NCBI GenBank assembly: GCA_025449115.1
Contig: JAHLKC010000131.1
Span: 1 to 64,000, forward strand
Origin: Chytridium lagenaria
Taxonomy: Eukaryota; Chytridiomycota; Chytridiomycetes; Chytridiales; Chytridiaceae
Direction of reading: 5' to 3'
Length of the DNA stretch: 64,000 bases
Shown: one piece after another, positions 51,234-61,515 of the stretch
Layout of the letters: each line of letters starts with the position of its first letter
Numbering within the stretch: the stretch's first letter is position 1
Notes under the pieces: generated by a model
Told to the model about the DNA's origin: nothing
What the model saw: only the letters and a program-made list of their open reading frames with translations
Database searches by the model: none
Position numbers and translations under genes: made by a program

Positions 51234-52240
51234 TTAGGGGATGTTGGGTGCGGGTTGATCGCCTTGCCAACCAAATGGACGAGCGGTCACCAATTGGAGG
51301 GGAACGAAGTTGTCCGGGCGCCATAAATTTCGCGTTGTCGCTATATAGTGAGCCCGCATCACTGGCATGGAGCGCCATCGTCCGCTGTTAACGCTGCCCT
51401 CAGGAATGCCAATAATGGTTTGGGCAGTGGCAACGGCATGCGTGATGCTATGGGTGGTAAACGGATCGGGTATACCTGCCCGGCGCATGTGCTCCTTGGT
51501 CTGTTTGGCCAGGGTGTTTGCGTTAAGTGATCCTTGATGGGTCCGCGAATGAAGGAGTAAGAACGGATGGGAATTGGGACCGGTCGCGGAAAACGGAATG
51601 GATGTCGGTTCCCGCCAGCCTGCCGCGCGAATCAGAATGCGTTCGAACAACGGTCCGATGTCCAACCCCGGGGGATCCAAAATTCGTCGGACATAACGGA
51701 CGCGGCAATCGGGATGTCCGGGTCGCCATCCCTTTCCGCGATAAAGTTGATATCGTACTGCGTCCGGTAGAACACTTAGGCCGTCTAGCAGAACGTTTGT
51801 CACGTCAGAAGTGCGTTGCTTGTCGAGGAGGTGTAGGAGCAAGTTAAGCTTGACGCACAAGTAGTTATTATATGACAAATGCGCCGTCTCGTCACAAGTT
51901 GTCGGAGTTAAGGAATGATGGAAATTCGCTGCCATGTCTGTGGCCATGTATGCGTACAGGATTTCTGGGTCAAAGGCCTCAAAAGTGAATCTTCGGCGCA
52001 TGGGGTCGTTCTCGAATGATCCCGCCAATTACTTGCTTGAATTCAGGGTAGTCAGCAATGGTGGAAAATGCAGGACGAGTCAACGGAAAGACTTTTGCCA
52101 GTGTGGCCCGGTGTTTACTGATGTAGTCACCATTTCGACCTTCCTCAAACAGATGAGTGAAGAAGGTAAGCCACTCAGAGACAGTTGTCGTGTCGGGATG
52201 AAGACCCCGTCCACCACACCAAGACACAAAGTTGCCCCAG
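51234..52240 (-). pseudogene. Tyrosine recombinase of the DIRS element
   Basis: The N-terminal core-binding part is in another frame (52240-51979): SADTVKADACHWGNFVSW, TTTVSEWLTFFTHLFEEGRN. The catalytic part (52028-51234) has LLHLLDKQRTSDVTNVLLDG with the box I Arg, RAGIPDPFTTHSITHAVATA and VNSGRWRSMPVMRAHYIATT with the Tyr. Family YRs have H-x-x-R in box II; here the sequence is H-S-I-T, so the second Arg is Thr (codon ACG, plus-strand 51441-51443). If real, this recombinase should be inactive. A frame overlap at 51979-52028 separates the two parts. The stop is next to the internal complementary region. Confidence 0.85.
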
Positions 52241-52399
52241 TGGCATGCGTCGGCTTTGACCGTGTCGGCCGACCATCGGCGCTGCATGAGTCTCTTAGTT
52301 TCCAGCGGAACCTCAGTGAATCCCTGGATACGCCACATTAGCCGCCAAATAACTGTCGACCCGTGCGGCAGTCGTAAGCGATCGAATTCCCCCACCTCC

Positions 52400-54620
52400 C
52401 AATTGTCCGGGTGGAAGTAGAGGAGAAGGGGATAATCCACTGTCATGCGTAAGAGAAGGGGCCACCATGACTGTGACGGCCAGTGTGGTGTCACCAGAGT
52501 TGCTGAGGCGCCTTCGTGCAAAGCTTCGTCAATATGGCATGGATCATTATCCACTGCGGATTGATCCAAGGGTTCTCGTGACACCATGGTAATCGCATCG
52601 CGTTGACCATCAGGGCTGAGCGGTCCTTGGGATCCAAGGTGCAATACCTTGGTAAGCGAGCATTCGTGCCCGACGCAAAGAGATCCACCGAGTGAGGACC
52701 CCACCGTTTGTCGAACACGTTGAAAAGGGGTCGTGCTAGAGCCCAACCCAAAGGATCGTGACGAGCCGGAGAGTCGTTGTCGGCCATCACGTTCATGTCC
52801 CCGGCAATGTGTGCTGCCGAACAAGTTGATTGCATTGCCTGGTAACGATAGAACAGACGTTCGGCCACGATGGAGAGTCTCGCCGAACGAGTGCCGCCGG
52901 ACCGGTTGATGTACTACACCGTCGGGGTGTTGTCGGACATGTGGAGGACATGTTTTGTCGAAAAGTCGACCCCCCGTCGTTGGAGGAGCACCACTGAGCG
53001 ATCTTGAGCGATAGCCTCGAGGACGTTGTTGGAGATCTAACGGCCTAAGGTCTCGCCGCGAATTGCCAATTGAATGACTGCTGTCGACAATTCGAGAAAG
53101 TACACCTGAAGGAGTTATGGAGACCAACGTTCGCCCACGCGATGAAGAAGGCGAAACACGGGATCCCAAGTATGGCCCCCCAACCCGAATTCGGAGAGGC
53201 GTCTGCAAAGATGGTGATGTCGGCTGGACGAGGCAGGATGGATGTCCCATTCCAGTCTTGTAAGAAAGTCGTCAACTCCAGAAGGTTTTGGCGAAGGGGA
53301 CCGGAAAGAGAGACGAAATAGCGCGTCCACATTTGACGGAGGCCTGAACGGCCGCGAGTCCTCATTGCAAACTCCAGTGCCGTGTTGTGTGCCCGTTGCA
53401 GTGGTCGCAGGTAAGCGTTCAAGGCAGGGATGGCAATTGCTGCTGCATTGGCCACACCCAAAACCCGAGCAGTCTGGCGTAGTGGCAAAGATGCTCGTTT
53501 GCCGGCTGAAAGCAGAGTCGTCGGAGAGGAGGGATTTCCGCCTTTGTCCATTTCAGAAGCCAGCCTAGCGCTTGAAGGAGACGTGTCAAGACGCCTATCC
53601 CCGTCTCGTGCATTGTTGTCCCCGCGAATTTGATGTCGTCGATGTAGTCCATTGTCGAAACCCCGTTGAAGCGGAGTACCTTCATGGGTTGTTTCATTAA
53701 CATGGTGAAGATATGGGGTGCGTTGTGAAATCCGAATAGCATCACCATGACCCGCCAAATCCTCCCCGCACCCTGTAACAAGCACCAATTCCACTCGCCT
53801 TGGTGTAGGGGAACGTGTAGGTATGCGTCGGCGACGTCGAGACCGGAGAGGAATTGGTGAGCTGCCATAAAATTCCGGACCGCCCGCAACGTGTTCATTT
53901 TGAAGTGGGAGCACTTCATTTGGTTGTTGAGTTGGCGAAAGTCCCCAGTTTGACACCACTTGTCCTTCTGTTCGATCATGAACGCGGGTTGGATTAGCCA
54001 TCCCTGCAGAAGAGGTTGGAGTGGGCGATGCCGACGTAGTGGAAGGACTTGATCCGTTATGTCCTGAAAACACCCCTTCGAGACATATTCTAATGTCTTG
54101 TCCAACAGGATGCGTTCCTCCAGCGCCGGCATGGGACAAGGGCGACGGAAAGACGGGTCCTGTCAGCGGGGATATTGATCCCATTCGAAACGCAGCCCCT
54201 CGCGAAGGAAATGAGGGTCGGCACCCATTTGAGTCCATTCGGCATGGAAGTGCTGCAGACGGCACCCAACCTTTATCTCCGGATGTGGGTGAGGAAATAT
54301 ACGTTCGAGCCAAACGGAGCGTAACTGGGGATATTGAATCGCTGAGATCCTTGCGAAGAGCCATGACTCCGGTACAACTTGCCACCATGTTGTCTGTGAT
54401 ACCGACGGTATGGATGGGCTGGTGGGAAGAGAGATCCAGCCGTCGTCCACTCGGAGTCCGCTGACCCAGTGTTTCCAAGTATCCGTCCAAGTCCTCCAAA
54501 ATGCCCAAGCTTGAGCTGAGGGAAGGATGGTGTCCTTTAAGGTGTGCGGAATCTCGCCCTCCTCGATCAACCCAGACACTTGAGGTGGATCTTGGTCCCC
54601 CGTGGCAGTGGCCATGGGAG
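52400..54620 (-). pseudogene. Reverse transcriptase-RNase H of the DIRS element
   Basis: Pol starts in a frame at about 54615 with WVSGLRVDDGWISLP and LREGLRFEWDQYP. The RT core (54132-53419) has KWCQTGDFRQLNNQMKCSHF, FLSGLDVADAYLHVPLHQGE with the first Asp, MLFGFHNAPHIFTMLMKQPM and the catalytic YIDD in STMDYIDDIKFAG at about 53650. RNase H begins at about 53250 in the frame of the long upstream ORF (ITIFADASPNSGWGAILG) and goes on through VDLFASGTNARLPRYCT and HIAGDMNVMADND (52868-52491), the DIRS-typical end. TLVTPHWPSQSWWPLLLRMT follows in the next frame. Frame changes near 54150, 53420, 52920 and 52490 interrupt it. Confidence 0.85.
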
Positions 54621-54839
54621 GTAATTCCGTTGGAGAGGTTACTCCCGCGGTTTTGGTGCCTCGGATTGGGAAGGTTGGTAACTCTGATTGTTGCTTCGAC
54701 TACGGCCACTGGATCCGCGGCCGCCGCGAAAACTGCCCCTGGGCCCGCGACTTTCGCGAGAATGGGGTCGAGATGACCCCTGCCGAAATTGCTGGCCCCT
54801 CCGCGACCGGTGCCACGGTGGGGGCTGGGCCGAAATAAC

Positions 54840-55990
54840 CGTTGGGACGGCTGTGTTGTGAAATTTTCCAGCATGAATGTTTGAGTCATGGAGGCCAGCG
54901 TGGCGTCCAAAGAACGATCAATACCGGCCAAAGAGGCAGCTTCAAGGTCAAAACCGATAGGAGTGTGTTCGACGAATTGCTTGGCCAAAGTTGAGGACCG
55001 AGGGAAATGTTCGAAATATTGTGTTCGAAGCTTGGTCGTGGCGTCTGCCAACAAATGCCGACGATAGTGAAGCAGATTCGACGATAAATCGTTCAATAGC
55101 GTCAGTGCTTTCCGGACCGCCGCGGAATCACCCGAATTGGCTGCTTCAACCAGAATGGTGACTTGAGCCCATTGTGCAGCTTCTAATTTGAAACTCTCGA
55201 GAGCTAGCTCTGCAGAAGTCTTTAACGGTTTAAGTGTCGCGTTGAGTTTCTCCTTGTCCTTCGGCACATGAAGGAGTTTCTCTGTGTCGGTACTACGAGC
55301 TGGTAGGGCAAAAGACGCGAGATTCTCCACCTTGGGTATGCGGCGTTTTAGGTTGGAGAGAGAACGGCCTTCTAATGGCCGGTCAAAGACTCCAGCCAAC
55401 AGTAAGGTTCTCAGCTCGGCGTTGCACGGTAGAGTGATGTTGCTCGAGAAGGGACGAACGGTGATCTCCTCATTGTCGTCAACGGCGACTGCCTTGTCAA
55501 CCTCGGCGTCAGACTTGTCAGGATCGTCGATTTTGTCACTGGCATCGTCCACGTCCTCATCAACGTCGCTCCCAACCACCTCGATAATAAGACGCGACTC
55601 CTTGTCTGAGCCCTCGGATTCGTCTGATACCGTAGTGATGAGGTCCGTGGGCTTACTACGCTTGTGCTTCACTAAAGGTTCCGGACTGATGTGACGTTTA
55701 AGCCTTCTTGAAGCACCCGCGTTCTGAGAAGCTGTCATTTTGACAGCTTGTACGGAAGAAACCGGAGGAATTACGACTGTACGAGCTTTTCTCCGAGATG
55801 TTCCGGTGAGAAAGAACGGATCGGCCATCGGTTCCGAAGTGACGGGGATGAAAGTCGGTGGTGGTGGTGGTGGTAGAGCCATCTGCATACCCTGCATGCC
55901 GGTAGGAAACCCCAAACCAGCGGTGGTGGAGGTGGTGGGTACCACTGCGAGCCGTACGGGGGTATGGGGTAAAGGTGGAGGAAAGCTCAT
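54840..55990 (-). CDS. Gag-like protein of the DIRS element
   Basis: It begins most likely at MSFPPPLPHTPVRL (55990), because the sequence upstream of it is AT-rich leader, although the frame is open to an ATG at 56128. A Pro-rich N-terminus and a basic patch (HISPEPLVKHKRSKP) are followed by a very acidic stretch (VGSDVDEDVDDASDKIDDPD), then a mostly helical region (LRTLLLAGVFDRPLEGRSLS to DATLASMTQTFMLENFTTQP) and an Arg/Gly-rich end (RPSPHRGTGRGGASNFGRG). This is the usual order in DIRS Gag-like proteins. The open frame continues for about 500 more codons, but that part is an off-frame reading of Pol until the RNase H motif. Confidence 0.7.
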
Positions 55991-56128
55991 ATTCCCGCTG
56001 ACTTCTTGGCAAAGTGTGAGTACAGCGCCAATTAAAGAAGAGGGAAAGAGAGGTACCCACAGAAAACGATAGCTTTTAAAACGAAGAATCGCTGCCTGTG
56101 AGGTTGCTTCAGTGAGACTTGCTGGCAA

Positions 56129-56699
56129 GGAATACAGTAGTCCTTCAAGGGGACTAAAAACAGGTCTGTATCAGCAAACTGTCGAAGCGACATATGAAAA
56201 AGGACTCAAATGCTGATCCATGATCAGGATGGGGTCCAAGAACACATTCAAGCAACACTCACCGTGAGAGCACGAACGTGAGAGTGGCTTTTCAACTGTG
56301 TGGGATCCTCAAGGGAAGCCGTATTAACGGTGTGATTCTAATTACATCGAATGAGCATAATGTCAACGATAAACACCGATCCCACGAAGAACTTACCTCT
56401 TAAAGTGGAATGATTCGTGGCCAGTTGAATAAGGGGTGTGAAAAAACGCCGCCTTCCTTTCAGTTCGATCTGAGAGGTCGGGAAAACAACGATCAGATGC
56501 GAAGAGGAGTATACCAGGGACACTCACACTAAAAGCGTGAACCGTGGGACTCCAAAAATCCGTTGCGCTGGTATTCGACCTGAGGGGTCGTAGCGTGATG
56601 AATAATAATGTAAATAAAGAGACTTTCAGTCTCAGAGTGGTTTTATATAAAAAACAGTGAGAACAGAATAAACTTCGCTGACGCGAGGTTGTCTGTCAA
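56129..56699 (-). other. Leader of the DIRS element
   Basis: No coding signal. It lies between the gag start and the right inverted terminal repeat and is the expected place for promoter and leader. Confidence 0.4.
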
Positions 56700-56832
56700 G
56701 GAAGATTTCTCTGAGCGACAGAAAAGTTGATTTTTGTATCACTTTTATTTTGGGTTTTCTATTCTGTTTTTCCCATTTACAAAAGTGCTCATTAGAGCGA
56801 ATAGAAAAAGCTTAATCGGCACCCTGGGCCAA
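56700..56832 (-). repeat. Right inverted terminal repeat of DIRS
   Basis: Complementary to 50681-50812. Confidence 0.88.
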
Positions 56833-56846
56833 TTGACGACCTAAAC

Positions 56847-57057
56847 CCGGCCGTTTGAGACGGAAGGCTGTGATGGAATCCCTCCTCATTCACAGTGTCT
56901 TTTAGTCAAGGCTTGGTCAGCTATATTCCACCTCTGGTGCTCTCTGACCCAATGATCAGGCGCTAATGACAGGCAATGAGTGAGGTTACCCTGTTCTAAG
57001 CTCTGAGAGGCAAACAAGAGCTCAAGTTCCAAAAGGTGCCATAGTAGGGTGGCATGG
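56847..57057 (-). repeat. LTR-X inverted copy, right part
   Basis: Continues 50199-50629. It ends GGTGGCATGG, where a forward LTR-X begins. ATGG (57054-57057) is the target duplicate whose partner stands at 24506-24509 in the paralogous segment. Confidence 0.85.
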
Positions 57058-57986
57058 TGTGATCTTCTCTTGACCCATCCCTCCCTACCTAGCTTCGACT
57101 AGGGGGTAGGGGAGAAGAGTAAAGGAGTTGCTCCAGCAGAGCAAGTCCACAGAGCACCTAGGGACAGGATGTACTCCTGAATCTAAGTGATGTTGTTGTT
57201 TGGCGATGGTGTGGGTGAGTGATTGCGAGATTCTGCTTAATAAAGGGAGAAGGGAACGTGTTAAGTATCTTCTATGTCCACTTACCTTGCTTATAAACCA
57301 ATATGAGCACCAGATCGTCTCCTGGCAATCGGGGAGGGCTGAAAGCCTCCTTGCCTTCCTGCTATGGCACCTTTTGGAACGTGATGATCTCGTTGCCTCA
57401 CGAGCTGGCACAGGGTAACCTCACTCATCACCTGCCTGCAGCGTCGATCACTGGCTTGGGGATCATCAGAGGTGGAATGTAACCAACCAAGCCTAAGCTT
57501 AAGGACACTGACAATGAGGAGGACCCTTGGGCTCCCATCGCAGCCTTCTGCTTCAAACAGCTGGATTGCGGCTTCACCAGGTGGCAGGGGGTAAAGGGGT
57601 GGGCTGCCATCCAAGAAGGAGTGAAGGGAGATCACGGCGAGGCCACGCGCGTGAGATAGAGGATGGGGAATCGACTCAATATTAACTACTTAATTCAACA
57701 AAATTAAATCAAGAAATCTCTCATATTAAAGTAATACACAAAATACAAATAAATAATAGACACAACATATGCACACACACATAAACGGCACATATGCGCG
57801 CCACCTCCTTCAATAAAAACCCTATAAACGTGGGGAAAAAGTATATATAAAAACCCAAAGGGAAAAAAGGGAGGATTCAATATGACGCATAAATATATGC
57901 GTCAACGGGGATATAACGGAACTCAATGGACTTCGACAAAATGTTCTTATGAGCCATAGGCCATGTGAATAATGTAGTTCTTCACA
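57058..57986 (+). repeat. LTR-X, full-length solo copy
   Basis: 929 bp with intact TGTGATC start and TTCACA end. No internal region follows; LINE sequence starts at 57987. It carries the compensated hairpin (57884-57903) like 27518-27537. Confidence 0.88.
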
Positions 57987-59575
57987 GGCATCCCTCTTGG
58001 TCTCCACCTCAATGAGTCCAAGCTGGAGTTTTTTTAGCCGGATCTTGCACGTTCTGATCTGCCCGTTGCCTTCCACCTGTTTTGTTAAAATCCTTGGGGC
58101 GCTGTTTCCCGTTCCGTTGCCTTTTGTCAGGGCCTCCTCCGCCACCGTATCGACAAAACTGTGGGCCTTCTTGCACGTCTTGCTGAGTTTGAGGACCAAC
58201 AGCTGCAACTCCTCCTCCTTCGTTTCTACCTCAGCGCGCAGAAGTCTCTGTATGCGCTCTGTACGACTCCCCCTGCGCTCCTTTCTGATGTTGTTTCCGT
58301 CTTCGACGCTCGGTTACATGATGCGCTGGCTGATATTGTGGTGCAAGCTGCTGCAGGTGGTTTTGGTGAGCTTCAGTTTGAGATTGCCACGCTTCCGTTA
58401 ACCCTTGGAGGGCTTGGCGTTACTTCTGCGTGTGATCTTTCGGCTTTGTGAATAAGGGACTGTATCTTATAGCTTTATGCTTATGATTACATTTGTATAT
58501 TAATTAGTCCTGTATTCTATGATTAAAAATTAAACGTATTTGGCCTCTCTTCATCAAACTCTCCCGCTTCAGTTGTCCTTCCTTTCCTCTCACCCTGCCC
58601 CCCTTGTCCGAGTGTCTCTGCGGTGGTTGACGCCTTCATCCTGGCGTTTCGTGTGCCTTCCCGTAAGGACTTCGCTTCTGGCCTGGTTGCCTCCCCAAAA
58701 CCCCAACAATTTTTGGCTATTATGTTCTATGATTCGAGACTTCTCTCCATCCTGCTGACCGTCAAGTTGTTCGTTTTCCCCGTCATGCCACTCTCCTTCG
58801 TTTCCTCTCCACCCCCCACGCCCTGATTTCTGGTTGGCTCTCCCGATTGCTGGCCTGTGTCAAACTCTTTCTCCACCTGGGTTCCGTGCCATTGCTCGTT
58901 ATCCCTCCTTATTCCTCTGCTCCTCTTGTCGCCCTTCCTCCCCTCCGCCCCTATGCCCCCTCCCCGCTTGTCGCATGCCCTTGGATGCCTATGGTGACCA
59001 TGCTCTTCATTGCCATCCGGCTTTGGTCTTGCTATGCGGCATAACTTGTCCGTGATTGCTTGTTTCTATTGCCGTATGGCGGGTATTGCTTGCACGTCCC
59101 CTGACCCGGCCTACCTCTCTGTCCCCTCTTCTACTGTGTTGCCCTTCGCCCCGCTGATGTTCTCTTTCCTTCCTGTTGGCCGGGCGTCATGCCTTCGTTG
59201 ACCTTTCCGGTACCTCCCCTCTCCAAGCCTCGCAATCCCTCGCGTTTTCCGCCCTGTTCTACCGTTGTGCTGCTTGAGGCGCACAAATGTCAGAAGTACT
59301 TGGATGCTTGCTCTGCTCATGGGTTATGCTTTTATTCCTTTGTTCTTGATTCGTTGGCCATTTGGGTTCGGCCGCCATAACCATGTTAAACGCTTGCAGG
59401 GTGTTTATCAGCAGCATGAGCTTCTCCGTGCTGCTGTTGCCGAGCGTTTTATTTTCCGCCGTCTTTGTTTTTCCGTTCAACGTGGGGTCTCTAGTCAGCT
59501 CCTGGCGCGTTATGGTCATCTTACTTTGGTTTAATTTGTGTCCCCTTATTGAAAATCATATAAAAAATAAAAATG
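57987..59575 (+). pseudogene. LINE-like non-LTR retrotransposon, 3' part, copy 2
   Basis: Second copy of 27620-29205, with the same 5' cut next to LTR-X and the same AT-rich insertion (about 58449-58539). Recognisable blocks include LLLLRFYLSAQKSLYALCTT, FDARLHDALADIVVQAAAGG, ELQFEIATLPLTLGGLGVTS, MPLDAYGDHALHCH and RGVSSQLLARYGHLTLV, ending at 59532-59534. It has more single-base gaps than copy 1 in 58940-59400. The 3' tail is AAAAATAAAAATG at about 59561-59575, and the third YR element begins directly there. Confidence 0.8.
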
Positions 59576-59629
59576 GTCAATAAAAGCTGGTTCAGCTATG
59601 GAGAAATTGCACGTTCGCGCCCTCCGCTC
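59576..59629 (+). repeat. Terminal direct repeat of YR element 3, outer copy
   Basis: GGTCAATAAAAGCTGGTTC followed by AGCTATGGAGAAATTGC and the GTTCGCGCCCTCCGC block, identical to 59932-59985 over about 54 bp. Confidence 0.85.
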
Positions 59630-59666
59630 ACCGGAGCCCGAGGAGACGCGACGATGCAAAACGCCT

Positions 59667-59748
59667 AGCACGGGGCGACGGGAATCGAACCCCGACGGAA
59701 CCTCAACGAGTGACTGAACAGGAAAAAGGGAGAGGTAAAGTGCTAGGG
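59667..59748 (-). ncRNA. tRNA-like fold with Pol III B-box (relic?)
   Basis: On the minus strand CCTAGCAC and GTGCTAGG can pair across about 65 bases. Inside lies GGGTTCGATTCCCG, a perfect RNA polymerase III B-box, within a CG-t-CGGG hairpin whose third pair is T-T. No clear D-arm or anticodon arm with A-box was found, so it is not a normal tRNA gene. It could be a tRNA-derived relic or SINE-type promoter inside the element terminus. Confidence 0.3.
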
Positions 59749-59950
59749 GGATGGTGGGTGGGAAAACCGAACGCTAGCTATGGTAGCTTCAGCGAAAAGA
59801 AGAAGTTCCTGGCACACAAGACCTTGAACTTCTCTTATAGTCACAATCTACATATATCGGAATATAAGTAAACATTGTGCAATAAAGAAATTTCCTTACT
59901 ATTAGTGACCTTATGTATTTGGGGATTTTATGGTCAATAAAAGCTGGTTC

Positions 59951-60032
59951 AGCTATGGAGAAATTGCACGTTCGCGCCCTCCGCGCGAACATCGCACCGT
60001 CACCCACCCAGTGACGGGCAATCTCCATAGCT
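59951..60032. repeat. Three-way-junction palindrome at the YR gene end
   Basis: Outer stem AGCTATGGAGA (59951-59961) plus TTGC (59964-59967) pairs with GCAA plus TCTCCATAGCT (60018-60032), with a 2-base bulge. Two hairpins sit inside: GTTCGCGC / GCGCGAAC (59970-59977 and 59983-59990, loop CCTCC) and CCGTCAC / GTGACGG (59997-60003 and 60011-60017, loop of 7). The YR stop codon overlaps the outer stem. Confidence 0.85.
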
Positions 60033-61483
60033 CACCAGGAAGGAAATAGAAAACTCGACAACAGCAGAACAAACAACGCTGGAAAGAAAACGTTCAACTG
60101 AAGAAGAGGGGGGACGGATGTAAAAAGAAAGAATTCGGGAGTACGTTCTCGCACAAACGTAAAGACGCCAGGCCACTGGGCGACCGGAAGACAACACAGT
60201 AGCGAGCTGACTATACCGATCGGGTAGTGGCAGAACGCCAACCCCCCTGAGCCATAACGCCGATAAACGAGATGGATTTCAATGCGAGAAGAAATGGCCC
60301 CAGCGACCGAATACCTGCAGTGTATCATTGGTGTAAACCCCAAAGAGCGCAAAGCCTCGGAAAGCGCCGCTGAAACACCGGAGCCGTGGAAGAAACGTAA
60401 GAAGAGCCGAGGAAGTCGTAATAACGGGAAAAACCCACGACGAAGAAGACAACGGACAGCCCAGAAACACAGCTCCAGCGCGTAGGCCGTGAAAGCCGAC
60501 ACCACACAAGTGGAGGAGAGGCGGGGTGCGCTCCACACCAGCGATCGACCCGACCGAGGTAACGGTCTTGCCTTTGAACATACCAATATGGATGCCCACA
60601 AAATTCGGAAGCCAGTGAACGCGAGAGGGTGAAGACGAACCAAATCACGCGCGACGGGTGACTTGAACCGCCAGTAAACAAAAAGCAATGTTTGCAAGCA
60701 GACCAAACGTGAATGCGAGGGATACGACCCACGGGACACCCCCACTGCATGAGCCTGACGACGCCAAAAAGCCACCGCAACGGCCACCTTCTCGGGAAAA
60801 ACGGGAAGAGCTTGAACTGGCGTAACCAAAGAAGCCTGGGAACCTTCCCGAATAAACGCCAAATAGGAAGCCACCAACGGTGAATCAACAGGATTCCAAC
60901 CCAGAGCCGGGCGATGAGAGAGAATTTCGGAATCTTCCAGCGCGGTCTTAAGAAGACTAATGGAGCGTTCAACCGAACCCGCGGCGGCACGAATAGGGCA
61001 CGACAGAAGAATATGGTCCATCGAGACGCGGTGAGGACAAGTAGACGGGGAGGGGCAAGAAGACACATCACACATGTCCAGACGACGCTGTCCCGCTACA
61101 GCCGCCCCCGCGTGAGGACAGGCTGGAGAATGAAACTGAGTACGGCCGGAAGCGTCCATGGAGATCAAGTAATCCACCACATGGGAAGGAGTGCATGCGT
61201 GAAGGTCCACTGGGAGAGGCAAGCTCGCCAAAAACGAAGTAAACGACTCTAAGGCTCGAAGCTTATGTTGGGTCTTAGAAATGGACGATCGCCACGCATC
61301 AAAGGCGGACCGTCGAGCGAGGCGCCAAGCCGGAATTGACACGACCGGCGGCAACGGGAAGGAAACATTCCCAAGAAGGGAAATGCCGCACATGCAGCAA
61401 AAGCGGTAATCAACCCGGTTAGCCGCCTGGCAAGCACTGCACAGAACCGAACGACGTTCCGGAACGGCGTTAAAGACGAGCAA
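60032..61483 (-). CDS. Tyrosine recombinase with N-terminal zinc ribbon (YR element 3)
   Basis: A 483-codon frame. It starts MLVFNAVPERRS, followed by a zinc-ribbon-like LCSACQAANRVDYRFCCMCG (CX2CX9CX2C). Then comes a core-binding-like region (TQHKLRALESFTSFLASLPL; SHVVDYLISMDASGR) and CPSPSTCPHRVSMDHILLSC with more Cys/His. The C-terminal half contains LLFVYWRFKSPVARDLVRLH. Box II is split by a frameshift: GVSAALSEALRSLGFTP is followed in another frame by TNDTLQVFGRWGHFFSH (about 60370-60279), so the apparent last 110 residues after that point are off frame. The enzyme would integrate circular element DNA. Catalytic residues could not all be fixed. Confidence 0.72.
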   Translation of the reverse strand: MLVFNAVPERRSVLCSACQAANRVDYRFCCMCGISLLGNVSFPLPPVVSIPAWRLARRSAFDAWRSSISKTQHKLRALESFTSFLASLPLPVDLHACTPSHVVDYLISMDASGRTQFHSPACPHAGAAVAGQRRLDMCDVSSCPSPSTCPHRVSMDHILLSCPIRAAAGSVERSISLLKTALEDSEILSHRPALGWNPVDSPLVASYLAFIREGSQASLVTPVQALPVFPEKVAVAVAFWRRQAHAVGVSRGSYPSHSRLVCLQTLLFVYWRFKSPVARDLVRLHPLAFTGFRILWASILVCSKARPLPRSGRSLVWSAPRLSSTCVVSAFTAYALELCFWAVRCLLRRGFFPLLRLPRLFLRFFHGSGVSAALSEALRSLGFTPMIHCRYSVAGAISSRIEIHLVYRRYGSGGLAFCHYPIGIVSSLLCCLPVAQWPGVFTFVRERTPEFFLFTSVPPLLQLNVFFPALFVLLLSSFLFPSW

Positions 61484-61515
61484 CTAATAAATAAAATAAA
61501 TTCAATTAACATGCA

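Larger units (their letters stand above)
50630..56846 (-). mobile_element. DIRS-type retrotransposon with inverted termini and internal complementary region
   Basis: Coding on the minus strand in the order Gag - RT - RNase H - YR. Inverted terminal repeats of about 130 bp lie at 50681-50812 and 56700-56832. The outermost left 62 bases and outermost right 30 bases appear joined and inverted in an internal complementary region at 51115-51205, as in the DIRS-1 model where this region templates circularisation. The element interrupts an LTR-X copy cleanly without target duplication, as expected for a tyrosine-recombinase element. Confidence 0.93.

Noticed and set aside
53045..56128. A single open frame of 1027 codons on the minus strand
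   Set aside because: Only the first part (Gag) and the last part (RNase H) are the real reading. The middle is an off-frame reading of RT, whose catalytic motifs lie in another frame at 53419-54132. It is not one protein.
59667..59748. Functional tRNA gene
   Set aside because: B-box and outer pairing exist, but the T-stem has a mismatch and no A-box, D-arm or anticodon arm could be drawn.
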